Shown here: positions 16,145 through 24,012 of the stretch, one piece after another
Layout: every line of letters begins with the position of its first letter
Position numbering within the stretch: the stretch's first letter is position 1
Notes under the pieces: generated by a model
Told to the model about the DNA's origin: nothing
The model's input: the letters and a program-made list of their open reading frames with translations, nothing else
Database searches by the model: none
Translations under genes and position numbers: made by a program
Assembly (NCBI RefSeq): GCF_000970325.1
Contig: NZ_CP009518.1
Span: forward strand, 2,232,001 to 2,296,000
Source: Methanococcoides methylutens MM1
GTDB taxonomy: Archaea; Halobacteriota; Methanosarcinia; Methanosarcinales; Methanosarcinaceae
Direction: 5' to 3'
Length of the DNA stretch: 64,000 nucleotides

Positions 16145-18325
16145 TTACTGTCCCTCATTGTCCATGAAGAAGTTCATCAGCGAATACTTAACTTTTTCAG
16201 GTTCCACGTCCACAAACTCATTCCTCTCGGCAGGAGGGAATACATCGAAGACCGCGAACTTGCCGAACCTCTCCTTCGAATCTGTCAGGAACCTGCCATC
16301 AAGAAGAATGCGTGCACCATAATCCTCAGGTGACCGTACGACCCTGCCCATGGCCTGCCTTATCTTGCGTATCGTTGGTACCTGTATGGCAAACTCCCAG
16401 CCTGCACCGTAACCAAAGACATGGTCATATGCGGATTCCACAGCGTTCATGCGGTCGTTGAGTGCCGGATATCCCACACCCACAATAACAACGGTGCGGC
16501 CCCTGCCATCACGGTAGTCGATGCCCTCACTCAGAGTTCCCCAGAGATAGGACATCAGTACGGCCTTGCCACCGGACTCACCGATCTCGAAGAAGTCCTG
16601 CCTGACCTCCTGGGAAGACACGCCCACCTCATCAAGGAACATAGGCACATCCACCACTGGTTCCATCTTTGAGTAGAAACGCTTCGCCTCAAAGGAGCTC
16701 TGGAAAAAGATGATCACATTGCCCTTCGAATTTTCAATTGAGTCCATCAGTGCCTGTTCCAGCAGTTCCACGGTATGAGGATCATCCCGGTTCTTTGCAA
16801 AGAGAGGAGGAATGGATACTGCAATTGAGAGCCTTTTTTCTTCCGGGAAGGATGTACCGTAGGCTATCTCACACGTATCCCGTGTGATTCCCAGAGTTTT
16901 CTTCACCATGTCGAAAGGATGAAGTGTCGCTGACATCAGTACCCCTGAGAACAGGGAGTTAAAGAGCGGTTCCGTGACGTTCTTGGGGATACAGGTGAAT
17001 AGTTCCACACGGCCGTAGATCTCATCGTTCATATCCCTGCGGACGTTCAGTATGGGATAATAATTTGGATTATGGGACAGCTCAAGGTAAGCTGAAAGGA
17101 AATCCGCAACATAGCGAATGTGGGAGCGCTTCATCACTCCTGTCAGGCCCTTCTTGTACTGCTCGCGATACATCTCATCGAGTTTGGCACCGATCTCGCT
17201 GGCCTCTGAAAGAAGCACCTGGATATCGTCCTTGTCACCGAAGTCTTCCTTTGCATTTCGAAGGAACCTTGCACGCACGATATCATTTCGGTCATAAGGG
17301 TCACTGATACGCATATCATACCAGTTCTTCCTTACACGCTCACGCTCTCCAAACTTGAACCTGGCATTATAGGTCTCAACAATGACATCCTGGAAGACCT
17401 TGAACAGGTTATGGATGTTGTCATCTGCCAGAAGGTCGACGTTGGCCTCAAGTTCTGCCCTTGCCTTCTCGATGGAATGTTCGGTCAGAGAAATAGATGA
17501 ATGGGAACGTGCTGCAGATTCTATATTATGTGCTTCATCGAAGATGGCGATGATGTCCTGCGGCTCCTTTTCCAGCCATCCCAGCACGGTTGAGAAGATG
17601 TCAGAATTGAGCACATGGTGATAATTGCAGATGAGAAGGTCCGCATGTTTGAGCTCGCGTTTTAGCAGTTCGTATCCGCACATGCCGTTCTGCAGGGCAT
17701 GGTCGTTGACCTCCTCAGGAGTGCGAACTTCCTTAAAGAGCCAGTCACGGAACGTCTCGCTGTCCGACCTCAACACCTCATAGAGGTCATTACAGGATCG
17801 ATCCCTCAGGCCTTTGGCCTTCTCTTCCAGTGCATCGAGTTCTTTTGACAGCTCATCGCGCAGTGCCACAAATGCCTGGTCATGGGATTTCTTGTAGCTT
17901 TCCCTGGCGGACCGGAGCTCCTGCCTCTTAAGATGCATTTCCCGCTCGGTTTCCATCAGTTCGAAGGTGTTCTCCCTTTTGACCGAGCATTCCTCATAAT
18001 CCGCCTCATGAGGACACATTGTTGTCTTTCCCTTGACGACTGCAACCTTGACATCGCGGATCTTCTTGATGTCACGCGCCTCGTTGATGAACTGGACCAT
18101 CTGCTGATGGACATTCGTAGCTATGATGACCGTCTTTCCAAGTTGTTTACCCACATGTAATGATGGAGACAATGCACTCAGCGTCTTACCGGTCCCGCAT
18201 GCCCCCTCGAAAAGCACGAACTGCTTCTGCATAAGGGCAGAATGAATTCGATCCATCGCAGCCTGCTGATTTTGATAGCATGAGCTTTTGGGGAAATACT
18301 TCATATACGCGGGATTATCGGTCAT
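16145..18325 (-). CDS. XPD/Rad3-family Fe-S DNA helicase with coiled-coil insertion
   Basis: A 726-residue SF2 helicase. Walker A is GACGTGKT at 41-48, DEAH at 263-266, and later motifs include VLMSATLHPFD and the QAMGRVVRSPEDYG motif VI. Four cysteines at 104, 113, 178 and 216 fit the 4Fe-4S domain that defines XPD. The domain is enlarged by about 60 residues of charged coiled-coil (MHLKRQELRSARESYKKS...) between the second and third cysteines, longer than in the compact crenarchaeal enzymes, so the whole protein is longer than typical archaeal XPD. Reaction: ATP-driven 5'-3' unwinding of DNA, in repair. It is transcribed alone. Confidence 0.9.
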   Translation of the reverse strand: MTDNPAYMKYFPKSSCYQNQQAAMDRIHSALMQKQFVLFEGACGTGKTLSALSPSLHVGKQLGKTVIIATNVHQQMVQFINEARDIKKIRDVKVAVVKGKTTMCPHEADYEECSVKRENTFELMETEREMHLKRQELRSARESYKKSHDQAFVALRDELSKELDALEEKAKGLRDRSCNDLYEVLRSDSETFRDWLFKEVRTPEEVNDHALQNGMCGYELLKRELKHADLLICNYHHVLNSDIFSTVLGWLEKEPQDIIAIFDEAHNIESAARSHSSISLTEHSIEKARAELEANVDLLADDNIHNLFKVFQDVIVETYNARFKFGERERVRKNWYDMRISDPYDRNDIVRARFLRNAKEDFGDKDDIQVLLSEASEIGAKLDEMYREQYKKGLTGVMKRSHIRYVADFLSAYLELSHNPNYYPILNVRRDMNDEIYGRVELFTCIPKNVTEPLFNSLFSGVLMSATLHPFDMVKKTLGITRDTCEIAYGTSFPEEKRLSIAVSIPPLFAKNRDDPHTVELLEQALMDSIENSKGNVIIFFQSSFEAKRFYSKMEPVVDVPMFLDEVGVSSQEVRQDFFEIGESGGKAVLMSYLWGTLSEGIDYRDGRGRTVVIVGVGYPALNDRMNAVESAYDHVFGYGAGWEFAIQVPTIRKIRQAMGRVVRSPEDYGARILLDGRFLTDSKERFGKFAVFDVFPPAERNEFVDVEPEKVKYSLMNFFMDNEGQ

Positions 18326-18371
18326 CGCACATCCTATGCTTTCACCCTACTTTAATGGTATTGATTGAACT

Positions 18372-19004
18372 TTACCCGACAGGTCTGACGGATACAATAT
18401 CCTCTGCAATCACCCGATCGGTGATACTATCGAACACCTTGACGGATAGCTCACTGCCTCCCTTGAAGCCGTAATTGTTGGAAGTGTCCGAATGCATTCC
18501 CACACTGACCCGTACAGTGGAGGCGTCGGTGCCATTGATACTGTCATCACCATTGAGCACAAGAACCTCGCCCACTGACCAGATCCCATCTTCAATACAC
18601 GGATTGTTGCTTCTGTAGGTCGCACATGTGCCATCCGGCGTCAGATCGAAGTATTTGGCAGTTACCTGCCCGTATACCTTGAAGCCGCCATGTCCCACTT
18701 TGCCCACATAGCTACTGCCATCGCCACTGAGGACAACGAAAGTGGAGTCCAGGTCCAGGGGATCTCCGCCTTTGTGCTCCAGGACCAGATAATTCTCTTT
18801 GTACTGTACTGCATTCGGAACGCCACCGACAGCATCTTTGACCTCTATTACCGCCATGGGAGTAGAAGAGGAAATACTACCAAAGACACCATCACCCATT
18901 ACTGCTGCTGCGACCAGGCCACCAAGGACCACTGTCAGCATAACCAGTAGGAGCGCTCCGATTATTGGTGCAACTGCACCATCGTTTTTAAGGATCGCTA
19001 CCAT
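18372..19004 (-). CDS. Type IV pilin-like secreted protein (DUF1628-type N-terminus)
   Basis: About 210 residues. A short basic leader and class III-like signal, ILKNDGAVAPIIGALLLVMLTVVLGGLVAAAV, fits the archaeal pilin N-terminus (DUF1628 / Pilin_N), where PibD-type peptidase cleaves before the hydrophobic helix. The rest is a Thr/Ser/Gly/Asp-rich beta domain (YLVLEHKGGDPLDLDSTFVVL...). It is probably a cell-surface filament subunit or pseudopilin. ATG 19002-19004 is preferred over a start seven codons upstream. It lies near, but is separate from, the archaellum operon. Confidence 0.75.
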   Translation of the reverse strand: MVAILKNDGAVAPIIGALLLVMLTVVLGGLVAAAVMGDGVFGSISSSTPMAVIEVKDAVGGVPNAVQYKENYLVLEHKGGDPLDLDSTFVVLSGDGSSYVGKVGHGGFKVYGQVTAKYFDLTPDGTCATYRSNNPCIEDGIWSVGEVLVLNGDDSINGTDASTVRVSVGMHSDTSNNYGFKGGSELSVKVFDSITDRVIAEDIVSVRPVG

Positions 19005-19309
19005 AATTTCAACCGATCGGAACACAGCAGGGGAATATTAAACGATTTTGTCGAACAATCGCTATATATAAAATAAGAACTGGAATCACCATTCATTCTT
19101 TTATGAAAAGATTAACAAATCCATAGAAGAAAATAAAGAAGCAATGAATGTCAACTGCCATTGTTAAACAGTACCGGCAGGAAAGATTTTCCATAAAGTG
19201 AAAGGCATATAAGGATTATCGATAGCTTTTTATCTAACTTATTTAATGGGTATATTGCAAAATTTGCACTAATACAAGTTTAACCGACTTGAATAAGGAG
19301 AAAATAATA
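19005..19309. other. 305-nt divergent intergenic region with short repeated motifs
   Basis: Divergent control region between the pilin-like and ferredoxin genes. It holds a TATA-like CTATATATAAAATA near 19061-19074 and two 13-mers that recur downstream: one at 19112-19124 recurs at 20516-20528 before the archaellum operon, and one at 19241-19253 recurs at 19613-19625 before the UMP kinase gene. No gene is seen. Confidence 0.45.
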
Positions 19310-19486
19310 ATGGTAGCTATAATTAACAGAGACGAATGTGTAGGATGCGGAACATGCGTAGATGACTGCCCATCCGAAGCAATCTCAATGGACGGCGACA
19401 ACATCGCTGTAGTAGACAATGATGAATGCCTTGACTGTGGTGCATGTGTGGACTCCTGTCCAACAGATGCTATCACAATGGAATAA
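19310..19486 (+). CDS. 2[4Fe-4S] ferredoxin
   Basis: A 58-residue ferredoxin with two complete clusters: [12 protein letters not shown] and [12 protein letters not shown], each CxxCxxCxxxCP. It is very acidic and has no extra domain. It carries low-potential electrons in the cytosol, as in methanogen pathways using CODH/ACS or Fpo/Rnf-type partners; the specific partner is not shown here. AAGGAG (19295-19300) precedes ATG 19310. The gene is monocistronic, ending in a strong hairpin that includes its stop codon. Confidence 0.95.
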   Translation: MVAIINRDECVGCGTCVDDCPSEAISMDGDNIAVVDNDECLDCGACVDSCPTDAITME

Positions 19487-19501
19487 GCCTGCTTATTCCA
19501 T
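19478..19501 (+). terminator. Perfect 10-bp hairpin spanning the ferredoxin stop codon
   Basis: ATGGAATAAG and CTTATTCCAT pair perfectly around the loop CCTG and are followed by a T-rich stretch. The left arm encodes the last Met-Glu and the TAA stop. It is probably a terminator or 3'-end stabiliser for this short abundant mRNA. Confidence 0.6.
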
Positions 19502-19728
19502 TTAATTTCTATTTTCCATTTATATTTTTATGTCGCTTTTTAGTGTTGCTTTTTCAATTGTCCTTTAACCGTTCTTACTGCAGACACCCTACAATTTAAA
19601 GCATGCTGGCTCATTTAATGGGTATGGAACATTAGCTTTTTTGAACCGCAAGTCAAAAGAAAGCCAGAGTTCTTTTTTGTTATGCCGATAGATTTAAGCC
19701 GTTGACAGCATTAGGAGGAAAGATCATC

Positions 19729-20433
19729 ATGTTAATCGTATTATCAGTAGGTGGATCCATACTCGCAAAGGACCTGGATCCTGAGCATTTTGCTGCTTAT
19801 GCATCAGCACTCCGGGAACTGGGAAAGGAACACAAATTAGTGATAGTAACCGGTGGCGGTGTTGCTGCAAGGGATTACATAAACGTTGCAAGGAAAGTAG
19901 GAGCCAACGAAGTAGTTTGTGATTTCATTGGAATTGACATAACAAGGCTCAACGCCCAACTCCTGATAGCAGCTCTTGGAAAAGACGCATACCCCGAACC
20001 CCCGACCAGTTACAAGGAAGCTGAGTCTGCAATAGCATCCGGTAAGATAGTGATAATGGGTGGAGTTATTCCTGGCCAGACTACCGATGCGGTCTCCGCA
20101 GTACTTGCCGAATATCTCAACGCGGACATGATGGTTATCGCTACATCAGTTGATGGTGTCTATTCAAGTGACCCAAGGGAAGACCCGGATGCTAAGAAAT
20201 ATGATGTGATGACCGCAAAGGAACTTGTGAGCGTTGTCATCTCCACTGAAATGAAGGCAGGTTCCAAATCACCTGTTGACCCGCTTGCATCCAAGATAAT
20301 TGAGAGATGCAACATCGATACCATCGTAATGGACGGTACCAACCCGCAGGATGTGCTTCAGGTAGTGCTTCAGGAAGCTTCTAAGGTCGGCGAGATAAGC
20401 GGTGTCCATCTGGGAACACGCATTATCGGCTGA
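19729..20433 (+). CDS. pyrH: UMP kinase (archaeal type)
   Basis: 234 residues of the amino-acid-kinase fold. It shows VLSVGGSIL at the N-terminus, VIVTGGGVAARDYI, DFIGIDITRLNA, VIMGGVIPGQTTDAVSAVLAEYL and the MDGTNPQDVLQVV tail, the pattern of archaeal PyrH, which phosphorylates UMP to UDP with ATP. ATG 19729 has a strong AGGAGG (19713-19718); an upstream in-frame start is less likely. A palindrome at 20458-20477 follows the gene. Confidence 0.95.
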   Translation: MLIVLSVGGSILAKDLDPEHFAAYASALRELGKEHKLVIVTGGGVAARDYINVARKVGANEVVCDFIGIDITRLNAQLLIAALGKDAYPEPPTSYKEAESAIASGKIVIMGGVIPGQTTDAVSAVLAEYLNADMMVIATSVDGVYSSDPREDPDAKKYDVMTAKELVSVVISTEMKAGSKSPVDPLASKIIERCNIDTIVMDGTNPQDVLQVVLQEASKVGEISGVHLGTRIIG

Positions 20434-20457
20434 CTGCGGAACCAGAAAACCATAAAT

Positions 20458-20477
20458 ATCAGATAACGTTGTCTGAT
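20458..20477. repeat. 20-bp near-perfect palindrome between pyrH and the archaellum operon
   Basis: ATCAGATAAC followed by GTTGTCTGAT is self-complementary except for one G-T mismatch pair. It lies 25 nt past pyrH and about 165 nt before arlCE. It could be part of a pyrH 3' hairpin or an operator; there is no strong T-run. Confidence 0.4.
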
Positions 20478-20555
20478 TATTATTAGGATATAAAAACTAC
20501 CTTGTGATGGAAAACTTAACAAATCCATCGCAGGGAAGCACCTTTTTTTGGAATA

Positions 20556-20594
20556 TTTTTATATAATAGCGTTGTACAATGTATATTAATACAT
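20556..20594 (+). promoter_or_regulatory. Putative archaellum operon promoter with downstream inverted repeat
   Basis: TATA-like TTTTTATATAAT lies at about 20556-20567; an inverted repeat ATGTAT-ATTA-ATACAT at 20579-20594 lies where the transcription start would fall. The operon's first ATG is at 20644, leaving a leader of about 50 nt. The inverted repeat is placed as a repressor operator would be. Motif and position evidence only. Confidence 0.4.
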
Positions 20595-20643
20595 ATATGT
20601 TTGAGGTTAAATATACAGTCTAATTACAACATTCCGTGAAAAT

Positions 20644-21963
20644 ATGGCTGGATTCAGTGACAAGTTGAAGAGCCTTACAAATGGTATTCTTCGAAAAAAA
20701 GGGAACAGCGGAACAGGATCGCCATTCGATTCCCAACCATCTCCATTCGGTGCACCGCAATCTCCTTTTGCAGCAGGCCCTCCTGATTTTGGTGATGCCA
20801 CTGGCTTCCCCGGAGGAGCACCTTTGGGACCACCGGGAGGTTCGCCTTTCGGAGCACCAGCTTCACCACCTTTGCCGCCTGGAATGAGCGGGCCGGGCAT
20901 GGATAAAGATCCGGAGCCGGAACCTGTTGATAATAAGCAGATAAATGAGAATGCTGAAAAGATCAAGGCACTTGAAACAAAGCTCTCAAAAGTTGATACC
21001 GCTATTTCCACAGTACAAAGAGAAAGCCAGAGTGTGAAAACGACGGTCGAGAAGATAGACCAGAGCGTACTGGAACTGCTCTCACTTTACGAACTCGTTT
21101 CAAATCAGGTAAATCCCTTTGTAGGGGATGAGCTTGGAGGCCGGGCCACCATTGAACGCTTTGACAAGGCTGAAAAAAGGATATCTGAAGTTGCCGATTT
21201 TGTAATGATGTTACAAAACGAGGTTGAAGGACTGAACCAGAGCCTCCAGATGCCGGGCCTTCCCGTAGAAGCTGAAGAAAAAATAGATGATATAACCACA
21301 AAGATGGACGTCTTTGCGGATTCTCTTGTCACACTCCAGGAAAGTGTCACCGAGATCTCACAGCAGGTCCATGATGCATATGAAAGACAAAAGCAACTTG
21401 ATATGGACATCGTGGATATTGCACATACAACAAGCACTTTTGCAGGCAGGATCGATGAACTTGAGAAGATCGACCTTTCGGAGCTGAAGAAAGAGCTTGA
21501 AGAATCCATCCTGAAAAGATCACAGCAAAATGATAGCACCAAAACGGGTCAGACCGATGAGTTCGGAGAACCTACAGGCGAAGGAAAGCAGGCAGGAGAA
21601 AGAAATCCACTTGTACGTCTGGATTCCATAAAGAAGAACCCGATGAGTGTCGTGGTATTGCTGAACTGGATCGAGTTCCTGATGGAAAGGGTCGGCAGGA
21701 ACAACCTGATGGACGCTCTTGATTATTATGTTGATATTGGGTGGATAAGTGAAGAGGTCAGATCAGAGATCATGGCCTATGCCAGAGGAATAGACTACTA
21801 TGTGGAAAAACCCACATGGAGGCTTTTGCCGGAAGACCACACAAAGTCACTCCTTTTCATCGAAAGGCTTTGCGGGCGCAAGATCGACAGGAACATGCTC
21901 AGTATGATCGACAGGGAGATGGCGAAAGTGAAGCATGGCCTGGAGGAACTTTATGGGATTTGA
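20644..21963 (+). CDS. arlCE: Archaellum cytosolic-ring protein ArlC/E fusion
   Basis: 439 residues. The N-terminus (about 1-18) is basic, followed by a Pro/Gly/Phe-rich low-complexity region to about residue 90, an acidic linker, a coiled-coil at about 95-140, the FlaC-like motif LELLSLYELVSNQVNPFV at 143-160, a long second coiled-coil, and a C-terminal FlaD/E domain at about 330-439 (VVVLLNWIEFLMERVGR, YYVDIGWISEEVRSEI, TKSLLFIERLCG). ArlC, D and E link the chemotaxis adaptor CheF to the motor; euryarchaea of this group carry them fused. First gene of the archaellum motor operon; its stop overlaps arlF by 11 nt. Confidence 0.9.
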   Translation: MAGFSDKLKSLTNGILRKKGNSGTGSPFDSQPSPFGAPQSPFAAGPPDFGDATGFPGGAPLGPPGGSPFGAPASPPLPPGMSGPGMDKDPEPEPVDNKQINENAEKIKALETKLSKVDTAISTVQRESQSVKTTVEKIDQSVLELLSLYELVSNQVNPFVGDELGGRATIERFDKAEKRISEVADFVMMLQNEVEGLNQSLQMPGLPVEAEEKIDDITTKMDVFADSLVTLQESVTEISQQVHDAYERQKQLDMDIVDIAHTTSTFAGRIDELEKIDLSELKKELEESILKRSQQNDSTKTGQTDEFGEPTGEGKQAGERNPLVRLDSIKKNPMSVVVLLNWIEFLMERVGRNNLMDALDYYVDIGWISEEVRSEIMAYARGIDYYVEKPTWRLLPEDHTKSLLFIERLCGRKIDRNMLSMIDREMAKVKHGLEELYGI

Positions 21964-22738
21964 GACCACTGTTGTCATATCCATATTCTTTGTTTCGGTC
22001 CTTGTCCTGGGGACAAACTCTTACGCTGTGATGAGCAGTTCAAATGATATCGTCAGTGATGCTGAGGACATCAGGTATGAAATGCAATATAACAAGCTGA
22101 ACAGTGCAGTTACCCCGGTTTCGATGAACTTCGACAACGAAAGTTCCATATTAACAGTAGAGATTACAAACTCCGGCAACATTGTCCTTGATTCCGATGA
22201 GGTCAGCATACTTGTTGATGGTTATCTCTTAAATTACGATTACTACCCGGAGACTTTAAAATGGTATCCGGGAGAAACAAAGATCTTCGCAGTCGAAGAT
22301 CCGGACGGTTCAACGAATAAAAGAGTGAAGGTCGTCACAGACAGCGGCGTAACCGGCTACATAGGTGGAGTTCCGAGCAGTGGAGATGGCACAATCCCGG
22401 ACATCGACTGGGACATTGAACCACCGGAAACCGAACCGGAAGAGTTTATTACCATCGATATGGTGGGAATAAACAATAAGAACTCACAATTGGTGATACA
22501 GGCAACAAACCATGGGACAAACACCCTCTATGCGGATGAACTAAGCATACTGGTGGACGGCAGAGTCAAACTCTATAGCTATTCCCCCGATACAAGAACA
22601 TGGTTCCCCAAAGAAACTAAAACATTCATAGTGGAAGGAATTTCAGGAACTACCCATACAAAAGTTGATCTCATCACCGACACGGGAATATCTACAACAT
22701 TCAGTGGAGTTCCTGAAAAAATAAAGGATAATAATTGA
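21953..22738 (+). CDS. arlF: Archaellum stator-like protein ArlF with duplicated ectodomain
   Basis: 261 residues. One N-terminal membrane helix (VVISIFFVSVLVLG), a short helical segment, then two copies of the ArlF beta-sandwich: residues about 64-141 (ILTVEITNSGNIVLDSDEVSIL...GGVP) and 176-254 (LVIQATNHGTNTLYADELSIL...SGVP), joined by an acidic Pro-rich linker (about 142-175). Both copies share SILVDG, the W-P-ETK segment and the closing GVP. ArlF normally has one such domain, which binds the S-layer from the pseudoperiplasm and, with ArlG, anchors the motor. ATG 21953 has GGAGG seven bases upstream. Confidence 0.85.
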   Translation: MGFETTVVISIFFVSVLVLGTNSYAVMSSSNDIVSDAEDIRYEMQYNKLNSAVTPVSMNFDNESSILTVEITNSGNIVLDSDEVSILVDGYLLNYDYYPETLKWYPGETKIFAVEDPDGSTNKRVKVVTDSGVTGYIGGVPSSGDGTIPDIDWDIEPPETEPEEFITIDMVGINNKNSQLVIQATNHGTNTLYADELSILVDGRVKLYSYSPDTRTWFPKETKTFIVEGISGTTHTKVDLITDTGISTTFSGVPEKIKDNN

Positions 22739-22779
22739 ACATTGATTTTATAAATAATCGGATAAAAAAAGGTGTACAG

Positions 22780-23292
22780 ATGGCATTCCTAAAAAGGTCA
22801 GAAGGACCCAGCTTTACCAGGAATGGGGAAGCTGAGACTGCAATTTCCCACATGATATTTTTCATAGCTGCCATAATAATTGCTATGACAGTCATAGTGG
22901 TAATGTCCTCAAATGTCCAGTCCCTCACAGGTGCCACTGCTTCAAGCAGCAAGGTACTATCAGAGCAGATAAAGACAGATATAACCATCATCAGTGATCC
23001 TGAGGCAGTACCATACAACACAACCTTAAAAGAATACACATTCTATGCCAAGAACACCGGCCGGACAAATCTGGACACCGAATACCTTGATATGTTCATA
23101 GATGGACTCCTCATAGATCACAGCGAACTGGAAATGATCCTTCCTGAACAGGACGTGCTCTGGCGACCCGGGACCACTCTTGAGATCAGGATGAAGTCAG
23201 AAAATCAAATGACTGAGGGAGATCACAGGATACTGATAGCTGCAGAGAACGGGAAATCCGACTCAATGGATTTCAGAATAACATGGGTGTAA
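22780..23292 (+). CDS. arlG: Archaellum protein ArlG
   Basis: About 170 residues. A polar N-terminal stretch, one membrane helix (MIFFIAAIIIAMTVIVVMSS) and a single beta-sandwich ectodomain (EYTFYAKNTGRTNLDTEYLDMFIDG...RITWV). It is related to ArlF; ArlG forms pseudoperiplasmic filaments capped by ArlF. I choose ATG 22780 with AGGTG just upstream instead of the earlier in-frame ATT-type start. It lies between arlF and arlH in the standard order. Confidence 0.85.
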   Translation: MAFLKRSEGPSFTRNGEAETAISHMIFFIAAIIIAMTVIVVMSSNVQSLTGATASSSKVLSEQIKTDITIISDPEAVPYNTTLKEYTFYAKNTGRTNLDTEYLDMFIDGLLIDHSELEMILPEQDVLWRPGTTLEIRMKSENQMTEGDHRILIAAENGKSDSMDFRITWV

Positions 23293-23293
23293 T

Positions 23294-23989
23294 ATGTCAG
23301 CGGTCCGCTCTTTTGAAATTCCCAGGGATGAGTTCAATGGAAAGCTTGGTGGAGGCTTCCCCTCCGGCTCCCTCGTAGTGATAGAAGGAGGTAGCGGAGG
23401 AGGAAAAAGCACTATCTGCCAGCGTATTACCTATGGCATGATCGAAGAGGATACAAGTGTTACTTTCATCTCAACGCAGCTGACAACAAAGGGTTACATC
23501 AACCAGATGTACTCTCTTGATTATCCCATCGCACCGCATTTGTTGAAAGGAAGGTTACTCTATATCCCGGTAATCCCACTTGTACAATCTGCAAAATCAA
23601 GGATCGATTTCATTGAAAGATTAATGGGTGCGGAAGAACTTTTCGAGAAGGATGTCATAGTAATAGACACGATATCCTCCCTCATAAAATACAGTGCAAA
23701 CGCTGAAAAGAGCCTGGACCTGATCTCATTCTTCAAAAAGCTTAACGGAATGGGAAAGGTAATAATCCTTACAATTGAACCCAGTGAACTTGGAGACGAA
23801 CTGGCGTCAATGTTCCGTTCATCCTGTGACATTTACATGTCGCTTCGTTCAAAAGCAATGGGTGCTGAGGTGAAGCGTACAGTTGTCGTAAACAAGTTTA
23901 CCGGAGCTAAAGGTCCCGTGGGACAGATGATAGGTTTCAGGATCGAACCTAAAGTAGGACTGGTCGTAGAAATAGCATCCGTTTCGTAA
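23294..23989 (+). CDS. arlH: Archaellum RecA-like ATP-binding protein ArlH
   Basis: 231 residues of RecA/KaiC type. Walker A GGSGGGKS at 32-39 and Walker B VIVIDTISSL. ArlH binds ATP (hydrolysis is weak or absent in studied homologues), forms a ring with ArlI inside the ArlC/D/E cytosolic ring and regulates the motor ATPase. It starts one base after the arlG stop and is followed after 23 nt by arlI. Confidence 0.95.
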   Translation: MSAVRSFEIPRDEFNGKLGGGFPSGSLVVIEGGSGGGKSTICQRITYGMIEEDTSVTFISTQLTTKGYINQMYSLDYPIAPHLLKGRLLYIPVIPLVQSAKSRIDFIERLMGAEELFEKDVIVIDTISSLIKYSANAEKSLDLISFFKKLNGMGKVIILTIEPSELGDELASMFRSSCDIYMSLRSKAMGAEVKRTVVVNKFTGAKGPVGQMIGFRIEPKVGLVVEIASVS

Positions 23990-24012
23990 AAAGATAAGCT
24001 GAGGTATATTAA

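Noticed and set aside
20607-21011. Pro/Gly-rich open frame antisense to the start of arlCE
   Set aside because: Mirror of the low-complexity region in ArlCE; no ribosome site.
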